NCBI GenBank assembly: GCA_002713695.1
Contig: PAUB01000013.1
Location: forward strand, 216,001-280,000
From: Opitutaceae bacterium
GTDB lineage: Bacteria > Verrucomicrobiota > Verrucomicrobiia > Opitutales > Opitutaceae
DNA: 64,000 nucleotides
Direction: 5' to 3'
The translations under genes were made by a program, and so were the position numbers. The notes under the pieces are model-generated. The model saw only the letters and a program-made list of their open reading frames with translations, had not been told where the DNA came from and searched no databases. Positions 11,883 to 21,504 of this stretch are shown one piece after another (within the stretch, counting starts at the first letter, position 1; every line of letters starts with the position of its first letter).

Positions 11883-12178
11883 GGGGTATTCGAATTATCA
11901 GGATTCAAGCGCTCCCCAATGAGAACGCCTAGAATTTACTAGCGAGGAAACAAGAAAGCGGCACCCCAATCGCGGCAACCCACTTCTCAGTTATCTCGGG
12001 CAACTGTTCCGTGAAATCGCAGACGCGTGATCAGTGCACAAAAAACCCGGCGCGTTATGCCGGGTTTCTTAAAGAGCAGTCCTGTGCCCCCTCCGTATAA
12101 ACTGTGAAGTAACCTTATTTGGAGGACTTGTCTGATTGGCCACTCTTGCCGCTCTTGTCGGACTTATTAGTCCACTTT
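11883..12178. other. Gene-free stretch with a minus-strand terminator
   Basis: No intact gene is seen. It contains the terminator hairpin at 12043-12067. On the minus strand a short Lys/Ser-rich open tail (ending 'SGQSDKSSK' then TAA, about 12117-12200) precedes that terminator, which suggests the 3' remnant of a lost minus-strand gene. Confidence 0.4.
12043..12067 (-). terminator. Rho-independent terminator
   Basis: Nine-base stem AAACCCGGC/GCCGGGTTT with a 7-base loop. The T-run follows the stem when read on the minus strand (plus-strand A-run before 12046). Confidence 0.75.
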
Positions 12179-12349
12179 GATGGTTGGGATGCCAACAACA
12201 CCGGCTGGGATTCTTACGATGATCAAATCTACCCCAACGTCCCCGAACCCTCCACCTAAGGCATGATCTTCATGGCCGCTTGCTCCGCCCTCTTCGCCTT
12301 CAAACGTTTCGTGGGAAGCGTAGTAGTAAGGTTAAGGACTAGTCGCTAG
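12179..12349 (+). pseudogene. Remnant of a PEP-CTERM protein
   Basis: In one frame the sequence reads a short Asn/Asp-rich segment, then 'NVPEPST', a TAA stop at 12257-12259, then 'GMIFMAACSALFAFKRF', which is a membrane segment followed by a basic end. That is the exosortase sorting tail (V-P-E-P-S-x, hydrophobic helix, Arg/Lys) with the residue after PEPST changed to a stop. Nothing upstream gives the rest of the protein, so this is a 3' gene remnant. Confidence 0.65.
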
Positions 12350-12402
12350 TTTCCTAAGACTCTCGACACCGTTCGCTGCTCCTTGCTTTGCTTGTCAGCA
12401 AC

Positions 12403-13158
12403 ATGTCTGACTTTCGTGTTTTCTGTTCCCCTGATTCCGCAGAACCTGCCGAGATCACTCTGACTTCCGAAGAGTCCCACCACTTGATTGCCGTCAATCG
12501 CGCCCATCTGGGTGATACGATCGTCGCGTTTAATGGAAGGGGAAGTGAATGGATCTGCGAGCTGACTGCGGATCGTAAAAATGCCGCGGTGCTCAAGGTG
12601 CGTTTTGCGCAAAAGATGCCCCCGCTCCCCTTTGAGATCACACTGGGACAAGCTCTCCCCAAAGGAACCTTCATGGATGCCATCGTGCGCAAAGCCACCG
12701 AGATAGGAGCCACCCGCATCGTCCCCCTGCAAAGTGAGCGCACCCAAGTCCACCTCGATAGCGATCGGCAGGAAAAGAAAATCGGTAAATGGCAAACCGC
12801 CGCGCTCGAAGCGGCAAAGCAATGCGGCAACCCTTTCATCCCTGAGATCCAGACCGTGCAATCTGCAACGGCGTTTCTCGAAGGTGCCCATGACTACGAT
12901 CTGAAGTTGATCGCGAGCCTGCAACCCGGTGCCCGCTCCTTGAAGACGGTGCTCAAAGATTTTTCCGAGACCAACCAACGCGCGCCCAAAAAGGTGCTCT
13001 GGCTCGTCGGACCCGAAGGCGATTTTACCCCCGCCGAGATGAGCACATCGCGCAGTTGCGGATTTGAACCCGTCACGCTCGGCCCACTCGTGTTGCGTTG
13101 TGAAACCGCCGCGACTTACGCGCTCAGCATTCTCAGTTACGAACTCCAAAACGCCTAA
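12403..13158 (+). CDS. rsmE: 16S rRNA m3U1498 methyltransferase RsmE
   Basis: Methylates N3 of U1498 in 16S rRNA. A 251-residue SPOUT-fold protein with N-terminal PUA-like part ('EESHHLIAVNRAHLGDTIVAFNG'), 'LPKGTFMDAIVRKATEIGA', and the SAM-binding knot 'LVGPEGDFTPAEM' followed by 'LGPLVLRCETAATYALS'. The ATG at 12403 gives the usual N-terminus; a TTG five codons upstream is less likely. It ends 7 bp before the GH78 gene on the same strand, suggesting co-transcription. Confidence 0.96.
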   Translation: MSDFRVFCSPDSAEPAEITLTSEESHHLIAVNRAHLGDTIVAFNGRGSEWICELTADRKNAAVLKVRFAQKMPPLPFEITLGQALPKGTFMDAIVRKATEIGATRIVPLQSERTQVHLDSDRQEKKIGKWQTAALEAAKQCGNPFIPEIQTVQSATAFLEGAHDYDLKLIASLQPGARSLKTVLKDFSETNQRAPKKVLWLVGPEGDFTPAEMSTSRSCGFEPVTLGPLVLRCETAATYALSILSYELQNA

Positions 13159-13165
13159 ATCCTAT

Positions 13166-15103
13166 ATGCACGCGCCCACCGGCCTTCTCTGCGATCTCCT
13201 TGCGCGACCTGAACTCACCACGATTGCCAACCTCGCGCCGACCTTCGGCTGGATCCTAAACTCGGAGAATAAGGCAGACCGGCAAACTGCGTATCAAGTG
13301 CTGGTCGCGAGCACAGGAGAATCCCTTCGCAATCACGTGGGCGACGCTTGGGATACTGACAAACTCATCGGCAACGATTCGATTAATCTCCCTTACACAG
13401 GCTCGCCACTGCAAACCGGCGCGACCTATTTCTGGAGCGTGCGCGTGTGGGGAATCGATGATACCCCCAGCCCTTGGTCAGCCTCACAGCGATTCACCAT
13501 CGCGACTGATGCCTCCCCACAAGCGACCAGTCACTACCCCGTGGTTCCTCATCGATTCACGGCCGAAGAGGTAACCGGGGTTTCATCTTATCATCATTTT
13601 ATCGATTTCGGAAAACACGCGTTCGGCTGGCTCGAAGTTACCTTGGACAGTCCCGAAGAAACCACGGTGGAAGTGCGGCTCGGTGAACATGCCGAAAATC
13701 AACGCGTGGATCTCAATCCCGGCGGAACGATTCGCAGCGCAAAATCTGAGCTCAAACTGAAAGCGGGGCGCCATCAATATCGCATCGAGACCGAGCCCGA
13801 TAAGCGCAACACCGAAGATCCGCTGGCGGTGCAGCTCCCGCTAGAATTCGGTGTGGTCATGCCGTTTCGCTATGTAGAAATCATCGGCCATCCGGGCCCA
13901 ATCGCTCGTGAGGATATCGTGCAAGTGCGCTTGGAATATCCTTTCGATGCAACCACCTCCAGTTTCACTTCTTCGGAACCCGACCTCGATGAGGTCTGGG
14001 CGTTTTGCAAATACAGCATCCGGGCCACGACTTTCTGCGGCGTCTATGTGGATGGAGATCGCGAGCGCATTCCCTACGAAGCCGACGCGTTTATCAATCA
14101 GCTCGGGCACTACGCCGTGGATCGCGAATTTACACTAGCGCGACGCACTCACGAATACCTGATGGCAAAACCCACGTGGCCCACGGAATGGCTACAGCAC
14201 TCCGTGATGCTCGCGTGGGCCGATTACGAAGCCACCGGTGACAGTCGGACACTCGCGCGACACTACGATCAACTGCGCACCGAGAAAATTCTCTTCAAAT
14301 TCGAGCGTTCGGACGGGCTCCTCAATACCGAGGGACAAAAAGACATCGTCGATTGGCCCGCAGACGAACGTGACAACTTCGATTTCCGTCCCATCAACAC
14401 GGTCGTGAATGCGTTTCACTGCCACACGCTAAACCTGATGAGCCGCATCGCCACCACACTCGGGCACACTATCGGCGCTGCCGATTTCGAAGCCACCGCC
14501 ACCCGTGCGACCGAAAGTTTCAATCGCGTATGCTTCAATCCCGAGACCGGTCTCTATCGCGACGGAGAGGACAGCGCCCACGAATCCTTTCACGCGAGCC
14601 TCTTCCCTCTCGCTTTGGGTCTCGTGCCGGATGAAGTGAAGGAAGGAGTCGTGGAGTATCTCAAATCGCGCGGTATGGCCTGCAGCGTTTATGCCGCGCA
14701 GTATTTGCTCGATGGTCTCTTTTCCTCAGGCGCAGCAGATCACGCAGTCTCGCTCCTCAAATCACGCGAAGAGCGCAGCTGGTATAACATGCTCACCAAT
14801 GGCGCGACCATCACCTGGGAAGCATGGGACAATCGATTCAAACCGAATCAGGATTGGAACCACGCTTGGGGTGCTGCCCCCGCCAACCTCATCCCTCGCC
14901 ACATTCTCGGCGTGCAACCGCTCGAACCCGGCTACGGTCGCGTGCGAATCGCACCGCAACCCGGTCCCCTCACCGAGCTCCATGGAGTCGTCCCCACGAT
15001 TCGCGGCACCATCAAAGTCGATGCCGTGCTGGGAGAAGATGGCACCTGGCAACTCGATACCGAAGTGCCAATCGGTGTGACCGCAGAGATCATCACGCCG
15101 TAA
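13166..15103 (+). CDS. Alpha-L-rhamnosidase (GH78-like)
   Basis: A 645-residue enzyme predicted to release terminal alpha-L-rhamnose. The N-terminal beta-sandwich ('APTFGWILNS', 'TYFWSVRVWG') is typical of bacterial rhamnosidases. The catalytic (alpha/alpha)6 region contains 'DGDRERIPYEADAFINQLGHY', which matches the GH78 D-x-x-x-E...D cluster, and 'GATITWEAWD' supplies the distal Glu. No signal peptide is visible, so it may act on imported oligosaccharides. The ATG at 13166 is chosen because longer reading would overlap rsmE. Shorter than many GH78 enzymes, so accessory domains are missing. Confidence 0.82.
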   Translation: MHAPTGLLCDLLARPELTTIANLAPTFGWILNSENKADRQTAYQVLVASTGESLRNHVGDAWDTDKLIGNDSINLPYTGSPLQTGATYFWSVRVWGIDDTPSPWSASQRFTIATDASPQATSHYPVVPHRFTAEEVTGVSSYHHFIDFGKHAFGWLEVTLDSPEETTVEVRLGEHAENQRVDLNPGGTIRSAKSELKLKAGRHQYRIETEPDKRNTEDPLAVQLPLEFGVVMPFRYVEIIGHPGPIAREDIVQVRLEYPFDATTSSFTSSEPDLDEVWAFCKYSIRATTFCGVYVDGDRERIPYEADAFINQLGHYAVDREFTLARRTHEYLMAKPTWPTEWLQHSVMLAWADYEATGDSRTLARHYDQLRTEKILFKFERSDGLLNTEGQKDIVDWPADERDNFDFRPINTVVNAFHCHTLNLMSRIATTLGHTIGAADFEATATRATESFNRVCFNPETGLYRDGEDSAHESFHASLFPLALGLVPDEVKEGVVEYLKSRGMACSVYAAQYLLDGLFSSGAADHAVSLLKSREERSWYNMLTNGATITWEAWDNRFKPNQDWNHAWGAAPANLIPRHILGVQPLEPGYGRVRIAPQPGPLTELHGVVPTIRGTIKVDAVLGEDGTWQLDTEVPIGVTAEIITP

Positions 15104-15117
15104 TCAGCGCGAAACCA

Positions 15118-15975
15118 TCAGCTCGATGACGGTTCTGGAGAGCTAGGCGTCTCGTCTCGCGGCCAACGTTCCAAGAACGCCAACTGCGCTTCTCGATCCG
15201 GAACATCGTGGTAATCTTCGCGAGTCAGGAATCGGAGTTTAAACGAAGGCGCCAGTTCCAGCACCGTGACGATGTCGCCCTCAATTGAGAACCACGCGAG
15301 CCAAGCGCCACACGCGATTTCCAATCGATCGGCACTGCGCCGCACGATCCGGCGTGTGCGATGGATCGAGGGATCGCGTGACAGGATTTCGACCAAGCGT
15401 TCGCGATAATCGATTCCCCATGTGGCCAAGAGCCACTGCGCTTGCGTGACTGCCAAGGCCGCAAAATCCATCGTGAACCGCGCAGGCTCCGTCTCTGCTT
15501 CATCAACCTCATCGATCCATCCCGCCGCTGATTCGGGGAAAGCATCGTAGCCTGGCACATACGGCTTAACATCAAAGACCGGCGTGCCATCCATCATATC
15601 GCACGGTCCCAAAAATAGTTTGCGCCCTTCGATCCCGAGCAAGCGCATGGGCGTCATCCCTAACGCATTCGGGCGATGCGGTGAACGCGTCGCAAACACC
15701 CCTCGGCGTTGCGATGGACCACGTGGCGGCAAGACCAACGGACGCCATTCGGTATTGCGGTGAAACCACCAGACCAACCACACGCGTTCAAACTCCTCCA
15801 GATCTCGCAATGCCAATTCAAAATCTTGATCGGGATGCAACTCCAGCACGTTGCACTCCACTTCGGTTTCCGCCGGCTGATGTCGCGCGTGAAACTTCTC
15901 GCGCTTCTGCGTGCGGATAATGCCAATCGGCTTTAACGTCAGGGAAGGATCAGAAGAAGAGGACAATCTCTCCAC
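15118..15975 (-). CDS. TrmO-like tRNA t6A37 N6-methyltransferase (TsaA/YaeB family)
   Basis: The core 'LKPIGIIRTQKREKF' followed by 'FERVWLVWWFHRN' and 'GVFATRSPHRPNALGMTP' matches the TsaA-like beta-barrel methyltransferases that modify t6A at position 37 of tRNA-Thr. The frame is open to 16140, but that would overlap the divergent CocE gene; a GTG at 15975, preceded by a GGGGAGG-like ribosome site, starts just before the conserved core. The C-terminal half (about 100 residues with 'YRERLVEILSRDPSIHRTR') is also seen in E. coli-type TrmO. Confidence 0.82.
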   Translation of the reverse strand: MERLSSSSDPSLTLKPIGIIRTQKREKFHARHQPAETEVECNVLELHPDQDFELALRDLEEFERVWLVWWFHRNTEWRPLVLPPRGPSQRRGVFATRSPHRPNALGMTPMRLLGIEGRKLFLGPCDMMDGTPVFDVKPYVPGYDAFPESAAGWIDEVDEAETEPARFTMDFAALAVTQAQWLLATWGIDYRERLVEILSRDPSIHRTRRIVRRSADRLEIACGAWLAWFSIEGDIVTVLELAPSFKLRFLTREDYHDVPDREAQLAFLERWPRDETPSSPEPSSS

Positions 15976-16072
15976 AATCACCACCTCCCCGCCGGCGTCA
16001 CGCTCGAAGTCTGGATTCCCAATTAATCTCCTTTTCTTTTGCTCCTGCCCTCCGCGGCTTATTCTCTTAGCT

Positions 16073-17749
16073 ATGCTCAATGTCATTCGTGAATTCGATG
16101 TGGCGGTGCCGATGCGTGACGGGGTGTTGCTGCGCGGCACGATTTTTCGTCCCGATGACTCAGGACAATATCCCGCTTTACTCGTGCGTTCGCCCTATGG
16201 CACCTCACTGGAAGGTTACGAACGCCATGCGCGCGCAGGATATGTCGTCTATGCTCAGGATATGCGTGGACGCTATACCTCTGATGGAGAATTTCGACTC
16301 TTCGCATGTGATGATCATGGGGAAGATTTAGATGGCTATGATACGGTGGAATGGTTGGCCGAGCAATCGTGGTGCAATGGGCAGGTGGGGCACTTTGGTT
16401 CATCCTATCTTGGATTGACCACATGGATGACCAGCCGGGCCAAGCCTCCCCATTTAATCGCGATCAATGCGGAAACCATCCCTCCGGAACTGGCCGATAT
16501 CGACTACACTTGGGGGAGTTTCCGACCAGCCCGTCGAATGCATTTTTGGCTAACCAACATGGCACCCGATTTACGTCGAAAGTTAGGGCTGCCCAAACCG
16601 CACACCACTCAAGAGGAACGAGCCCTATGGGATGATGAAACTCACGTCCGGTGGAAAAACCTCCTGCCGATGACGGATGTGGTTCACCATTTACCAGAAC
16701 CACTGGCCCGAGATGTGAGCGATTGGTTCAAAGATCCTGGCAGGCGCAATTGGAAGTTTGCCGAGACCGTCTATCCTCAACTCGGAATGCCCAATCTGGA
16801 TGTGACCGGTTGGTATGATCACTGCCTCTCCCTCGCCCACGTGGCTGGCATGCAAAAATACGGCGGGAGCGAAGTCGCTCGCCAGCAGACGAAAGTGATC
16901 ATCGGCCCATGGAATCATCCCAACCGTGGCGAACGCCAATTGGGCGAGGTGGACTTTGGGCCCAACGCAGAAGTAGATCTATGGGGTATGCGTTTGAGTT
17001 GGTTTGATCACTGGATCAAGGGAATCGACAACGACGTCGAATCATGGCCGGCCGTGCAGTATTTCGAAATGGGCACCAACGAATGGCGCGCGGCCGAGAG
17101 CTGGCCTCCGCCAAGCCAACCTCAGGATTGGTATCTCGACGGTAGTGCACAGGACTCATGCGGCTCGCTGACGTCTCAACCCGAAACGAAATCCGTGACG
17201 GAAGAACACTACGACTACGACCCTCACGATCCCCTGCCCACTCAATGGCCCGAGACGCTGATCACTCAAGTCACAGATCGAAGCAAATTTGCCCATCGCG
17301 CCGATATCTTACGCTATCGCTCGGAGCCCTTGAGCAAAAGCCTGACCATCGCTGGTAATCCCGAGGTGGTGCTCTTTGCCGCGTCCAGCGCTCTTGATAC
17401 GGATTTCTTTGTGTGGCTCTCTGATGAAACGCCCGACGGCACCGCGATGGAAATCACCAGTGGTATGGTGCGAGCACGACATCGCAATGGACTCGATAAA
17501 ACTGAGTTTCTGAAGCCGGGGCAATCAGAGGAGTTCCGCTTGGAGCTGCGCCCTACTTCCCATTGCTTTTTACCCGGCCATCGCATCCGCGTCGAAATCA
17601 GCAGTAGCGACTTCCCCAACTTTGATCGTAACCATAATACTGGTGGAGACGACCTGCGCGAAACCACGATGGAAGTCGCGCATCAGACCATTTTGCATGG
17701 GGGTGAATACTCCACCCACATTTCGTTACCCGTAATGTCTGCGACGTGA
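16073..17749 (+). CDS. CocE/NonD-family alpha/beta hydrolase (X-Pro peptidase S15-like)
   Basis: A 558-residue hydrolase. 'VPMRDGVLLRGTIFRP' and 'YAQDMRGRYTSDGEF' are standard for CocE/NonD. The nucleophile Ser111 lies in 'GHFGSSYLG', the acid Asp in 'TGWYDH' and the His in 'IIGPWNHP'. The C-terminal jelly-roll ('FVWLSDETPDGTAMEI', 'RIRVEISSSDFPNFDRN') is the usual third domain. No signal peptide. The true substrate (ester or X-Pro peptide) is not predictable. About 97 bp separate its start from the divergent trmO-like gene, enough for back-to-back promoters. Confidence 0.88.
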   Translation: MLNVIREFDVAVPMRDGVLLRGTIFRPDDSGQYPALLVRSPYGTSLEGYERHARAGYVVYAQDMRGRYTSDGEFRLFACDDHGEDLDGYDTVEWLAEQSWCNGQVGHFGSSYLGLTTWMTSRAKPPHLIAINAETIPPELADIDYTWGSFRPARRMHFWLTNMAPDLRRKLGLPKPHTTQEERALWDDETHVRWKNLLPMTDVVHHLPEPLARDVSDWFKDPGRRNWKFAETVYPQLGMPNLDVTGWYDHCLSLAHVAGMQKYGGSEVARQQTKVIIGPWNHPNRGERQLGEVDFGPNAEVDLWGMRLSWFDHWIKGIDNDVESWPAVQYFEMGTNEWRAAESWPPPSQPQDWYLDGSAQDSCGSLTSQPETKSVTEEHYDYDPHDPLPTQWPETLITQVTDRSKFAHRADILRYRSEPLSKSLTIAGNPEVVLFAASSALDTDFFVWLSDETPDGTAMEITSGMVRARHRNGLDKTEFLKPGQSEEFRLELRPTSHCFLPGHRIRVEISSSDFPNFDRNHNTGGDDLRETTMEVAHQTILHGGEYSTHISLPVMSAT

Positions 17750-17755
17750 GATCTC

Positions 17756-18565
17756 TTATTTTTTAGAATAAAACGGGCCGTAGGTCTCCGCCAGATCGTT
17801 GGCGGCATCATAGATTATTTTGCCATTCTTCACGAAAGGCACGGCCATGGCCCACTGCTTGAGATCATCGCCACCGATTGGGGCGGAAGCATACTGCGGC
17901 AGATAGATGCGGCGCATCCGGTTCGTTAAATTCGGTCCGCTGCGATGCAGCGTGTAGCTAGTGAAACAGGCAATACTACCGGCAGGCACGATCACCGGAT
18001 CTCCAGGATCGTCTCCGGTGTAGCCGACCAAATCATGCGTGCCGGGCTCTTCAATGTGCTCGACAATCTTATCCTTGGTGCCACCGCGCGAATGCGGGAG
18101 AAGATAGGCGGTGCCATTTTCTTCGCTCACATCATCGAGCGTCACCCAACAAGTGAGATAAGGAGGATGGTCGGTATTGGGATGGCTGCGTTTCACGTAG
18201 CCGCTGTCTTGGTGCCAGCTAAACTTCATACCCTGTTCAGCGTTTTTCACGACCCATTGTTCATTGAATAAATACACGTCAGGACCGAGTGCGGCCTGTG
18301 CGATTTCAGCCATCATCGGGCTGAAGGTGAAGTCCCGCATGCGGTTGCTCAAACGATAGAGATTGCTGATGAAGTAACGGCTGCCGCGATGGTTGATCCC
18401 ATCAACCGTGATTCCTTGGCTATCCATTTGGGAATCCTTGTAACCGAGAAAGTAGGAACACTCCTCGCGCAGCATTGAGAGCATGTCAGGAGGGATGACA
18501 TTCGGAAGGATCATGTAGCCTTCCTTGTGATAGAGATCGCGCTGTTCTTGGGTAATGAGGGTCAT
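17756..18565 (-). CDS. Phytanoyl-CoA dioxygenase (PhyH) family protein
   Basis: Second PhyH-type Fe(II)/2-oxoglutarate dioxygenase of the window, 269 residues. The H-x-D ligands are in 'FSWHQDSGYV', and the distal His and 2OG-binding Arg in 'YTLHRSGPNLTNRMRR'. 'NGTAYLLPHSRGGT' is the usual connecting strand. It differs clearly from the copy at the left edge. It is divergent from the AraC-type regulator with 76 bp between starts, so that regulator is a candidate to control it. The substrate is unknown. Confidence 0.88.
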   Translation of the reverse strand: MTLITQEQRDLYHKEGYMILPNVIPPDMLSMLREECSYFLGYKDSQMDSQGITVDGINHRGSRYFISNLYRLSNRMRDFTFSPMMAEIAQAALGPDVYLFNEQWVVKNAEQGMKFSWHQDSGYVKRSHPNTDHPPYLTCWVTLDDVSEENGTAYLLPHSRGGTKDKIVEHIEEPGTHDLVGYTGDDPGDPVIVPAGSIACFTSYTLHRSGPNLTNRMRRIYLPQYASAPIGGDDLKQWAMAVPFVKNGKIIYDAANDLAETYGPFYSKK

Positions 18566-18641
18566 AGTGCACCAGATAATAACTCATTTCTGAGAAAAAT
18601 TCTTCTCGTTTTCCATCCTCTTATTATCATTTTTTGTCGTC

Positions 18642-19451
18642 ATGCTTGAGGAACTTAATTTACCAGAATCATGGCATGGCAATCTGTGGATATACCGTTT
18701 CCAAGACTGGAATCACCATGTGCATCGTCATGCTGAATTAGAGTTTAATCTCATCACTCAAGGATCAGCCTTCTACCTGCTGGATAACGAAAAATATCAT
18801 GTGCGTCGGGGCGACTTGATCTGGCTTTACCCTGCGCAGGATCATGTGCTCGTGCATGAGACGTCGGATTTTGAAATGTGGATCGGCGTGTTCCGCCCTG
18901 AAGCTCTGGCGCAAATCGCGACCGATCCTCATCAGCAGCCACTACTTCTCAGCCAGGCCAAAGGCGAATGCAGCCGACGGCTTACGTTGAAACAAATGCA
19001 GAGCCTCAGCGCACTGATGGACGAGGTTTATGCCACCAAGGATCAAGCCGCGCTTTTCAATTCAGGTCTCGGCTATGCCTTTCTGACCTGCTGGCAGAAT
19101 TTTGAGAAAGCCAGCGCGACCCCGATCGAAGATGTCCATCCGGCCGTCGAAAAGGCGGCCCGAAAAATTCAGGACGACGACGAGCCCACCAGCCTCAATG
19201 AGCTCGCACGACATGTAGGCCTGAGTCCCGCGCGACTCAGTCGTCTGTTTAAAGAACAGACGGGGGTGACAATGGTGGGCTTTCGCAATCGACTGCGGCT
19301 CGGTCGATTTTTCAACCTCTACAGCACTGGCCAACGCCACACGATGCTCCACGCTGCCCTCGCGGCTGGATTCGGCAGTTACCCCCAATTTCACCGTGTC
19401 TTTAAGCGTGAACTTGGCTACTCCCCGCGATCACACTCATGGCGGTCCTGA
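18642..19451 (+). CDS. AraC-family transcriptional regulator
   Basis: A 269-residue regulator. The N-terminal cupin ('HVHRHAELEFNLITQGSAFY', 'VRRGDLIWLYPAQDHVL') is the ligand-sensing part; the C-terminal 100 residues carry two helix-turn-helix units ('SLNELARHVGLSPARLSRLF' and 'LHAALAAGFGSYPQFHRVFK'). It is transcribed away from the PhyH gene at 17756-18565, and the short AT-rich gap 18566-18641 probably holds both promoters. Inducer unknown; sugar-type ligands are typical for this architecture. Confidence 0.9.
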   Translation: MLEELNLPESWHGNLWIYRFQDWNHHVHRHAELEFNLITQGSAFYLLDNEKYHVRRGDLIWLYPAQDHVLVHETSDFEMWIGVFRPEALAQIATDPHQQPLLLSQAKGECSRRLTLKQMQSLSALMDEVYATKDQAALFNSGLGYAFLTCWQNFEKASATPIEDVHPAVEKAARKIQDDDEPTSLNELARHVGLSPARLSRLFKEQTGVTMVGFRNRLRLGRFFNLYSTGQRHTMLHAALAAGFGSYPQFHRVFKRELGYSPRSHSWRS

Positions 19452-19583
19452 GACTACCTCAGCAACAGTCCCAAGTTCATGTAAAACTCTTTTTATACTA
19501 CCTTGATTTCACGGAAACAAGCACGTGATAATCCACTTTGCTTTGAGCATCCCCTATCTCTTCTCTCCAAGCGCATTACCCCT

Positions 19584-20264
19584 ATGATTTCCTCACTCTT
19601 TCGATCTCTCAGCATTGCCACGCTTCTAATCATGGGCAGCGCGGCTCACGCCCAGATTATCATGGTCTCAAATGCTGGCTTAGACGGAACTGGGGAAGCA
19701 TACGTGGAATATTCCACCTTTTTCGGTTCTACATACCACTGGGATCGAGCCCAGTCATTCACCACGGGAGTTGGCTCCTACACGTTGAATAGCATCGATC
19801 TTAAGCTCGTGGGACGTAACTACGACCCAAGCACCTTTACCGTGGCACTCTATTCAGACAGTGGGGGCGATCCCGGCAGTCTGTTGGCCACCCTCACGGG
19901 AAATTCGGATCCAAACGCTGCCGGGACATACACTTACACGGCCACCGGGGGATATGCCCTCGATGCTAGCACTCCATATTTTATGGTAGCCAGCGTTCCA
20001 AGCGGTGAATTAGGAGACCAATACTCTTACTGGATGTCCACTGATCCCAGCGACAGCGAAACGACTTCGGTCGATTCTTGGACACTTGGAAACGGTCACC
20101 ATTCAAGAAATAATGCAGGTTCTGGAACTTGGAGTTTTGACTCTTCGTCTCTGATCATGTCAGTGACCGCCACTGCGGTGCCAGAACCCTCGACCTATGC
20201 CGGCATCTTTGGTGGTCTCGCCCTGATCGGCACTTTCCTCGTTCGCCGGCGCAAGAGCAGATGA
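19584..20264 (+). CDS. Secreted PEP-CTERM protein with choice-of-anchor-R-like domain
   Basis: A 226-residue exported protein. The signal peptide runs to 'GSAAHAQ' (cleavage near residue 23). The middle part ('AQSFTTGVGSYTLNSIDLKL', 'FTVALYSDSGGDPGSLLATL') resembles the choice-of-anchor R domain. The C-terminus has the exosortase signal 'VPEPSTYAG', a hydrophobic helix and 'RRRKSR'. It is therefore expected to be cut and anchored or released by an exosortase (EpsH/XrtA-like) encoded elsewhere. The ATG at 19584 is chosen over an upstream ATG at 19503 because it puts the signal peptide at the N-terminus. Confidence 0.87.
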   Translation: MISSLFRSLSIATLLIMGSAAHAQIIMVSNAGLDGTGEAYVEYSTFFGSTYHWDRAQSFTTGVGSYTLNSIDLKLVGRNYDPSTFTVALYSDSGGDPGSLLATLTGNSDPNAAGTYTYTATGGYALDASTPYFMVASVPSGELGDQYSYWMSTDPSDSETTSVDSWTLGNGHHSRNNAGSGTWSFDSSSLIMSVTATAVPEPSTYAGIFGGLALIGTFLVRRRKSR

Positions 20265-20394
20265 AGAAGACTGCAGGTTAGGAACAGAGTCTGAAAAATA
20301 GCTACTAGTTTCAATGGATCGTTGTGCACTGAGGTCGCCCAATGACATCAAGACGCCTTGCACTGTCATTTTCTCGAAGCCTTAATCTACGGCG

Positions 20395-21492
20395 ATGATA
20401 GCATCAGTTGAAAACAAAGAGTTACCCAACCCATTCCTGTTCAATGATGGTTCCGCCCTGACCCGAGTTGAGGACTGGCGGAAACGCCGTCGCGAGATCC
20501 TCGACCTAATTGTTGATCTCGAATATGGGGGCATGCCACCCGTGCCGACAGCAACGCATGGCGAGCTCCTCCACTCCCATGTCCAACGCAAACACAATGG
20601 GTCCTTGTTTCAGACCATCCGGGTGACCTCTCAAAGCGAGACCCCCTTTCCCTTCATTCTTCAACTCACCATCCCCCCGGGTGAAGGCCCCTTCCCGATC
20701 GTGATCAACGGCGATGCTTGTTGGAATTTCGTCACACCGGAGGTCATCGCTGAGGCCCTGAAACGGAATTACATCATCGCTCAATTTAACCGCATGGAAC
20801 TCGCGCCTGATGTTTATAATTCCGAACGCACCTCGGGACTCTATCCGATTTATCCTGACCACAGTTTTGGTGCATTATCAGCCTGGGCGTGGGGCTACCA
20901 CCGCTGCGTGGATGTGCTCGAGCAGATGGACTGCGTCGACGCATCGCAGATCGCGATCAGCGGACATTCCCGTGGCGGTAAAACTGTGCTGTTAGCCGGT
21001 GCCACAGATGAACGAATCGCGCTGACCAATCCCAATAACTCCGGAGCTGGCGGGGCAGGTTGTTATCGCGTGCAAGGTCCGGAATCGGAAACCCTCGCCG
21101 ATCTGATTAGAGCCATCCCCTATTGGTTCGGTCCGGAGCTAAAGTCCTATGTTGGCCGCGAAAACGAGCTCCCCTTCGATCAGCATTTTCTCAAAGCCCT
21201 GCTCGCACCTCGCGCCCTTTTGACCACCGAAGCTCTCGGCGATCACTGGTGCAATCTGCCAGGCACGTGGCAAACCCATCTCGCAGCCCAAGAGGTCTAC
21301 CGCTTCCTTGGGGCCGAGCAAAACATCGGCATCGTCTTCCGCGAAGGCGGTCACGAACACAACCTCACCGATTGGCGAGTAATGTTTGATTTCGCCGACT
21401 CACAATTCCGAGGGACCAAGGCGACGAATCAGCTCGATCAAAATCCATTTCTGGAAATGAAACGCTCATATTCGTGGCGCGCACCTTCCTGA
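20395..21492 (+). CDS. Glucuronoyl esterase-like alpha/beta hydrolase (CE15-like)
   Basis: A 365-residue hydrolase. The N-terminal 'DWRKRRREILDLIVDLEYGG' and the nucleophile motif 'ISGHSRGGKTVLLAGA' (Ser192) match bacterial CE15-type esterases, which cleave glucuronoyl ester links in xylan-lignin or act on related uronates. The catalytic His is likely in 'EGGHEHNLTDW'. 'PNNSGAGGAGCYR' is also a family feature. There is no signal peptide, which is unusual for polymer-acting CE15 enzymes and suggests intracellular small esters. It converges with the sialidase-like gene. Confidence 0.7.
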   Translation: MIASVENKELPNPFLFNDGSALTRVEDWRKRRREILDLIVDLEYGGMPPVPTATHGELLHSHVQRKHNGSLFQTIRVTSQSETPFPFILQLTIPPGEGPFPIVINGDACWNFVTPEVIAEALKRNYIIAQFNRMELAPDVYNSERTSGLYPIYPDHSFGALSAWAWGYHRCVDVLEQMDCVDASQIAISGHSRGGKTVLLAGATDERIALTNPNNSGAGGAGCYRVQGPESETLADLIRAIPYWFGPELKSYVGRENELPFDQHFLKALLAPRALLTTEALGDHWCNLPGTWQTHLAAQEVYRFLGAEQNIGIVFREGGHEHNLTDWRVMFDFADSQFRGTKATNQLDQNPFLEMKRSYSWRAPS

Positions 21493-21504
21493 GGTCTACT
21501 CGCG

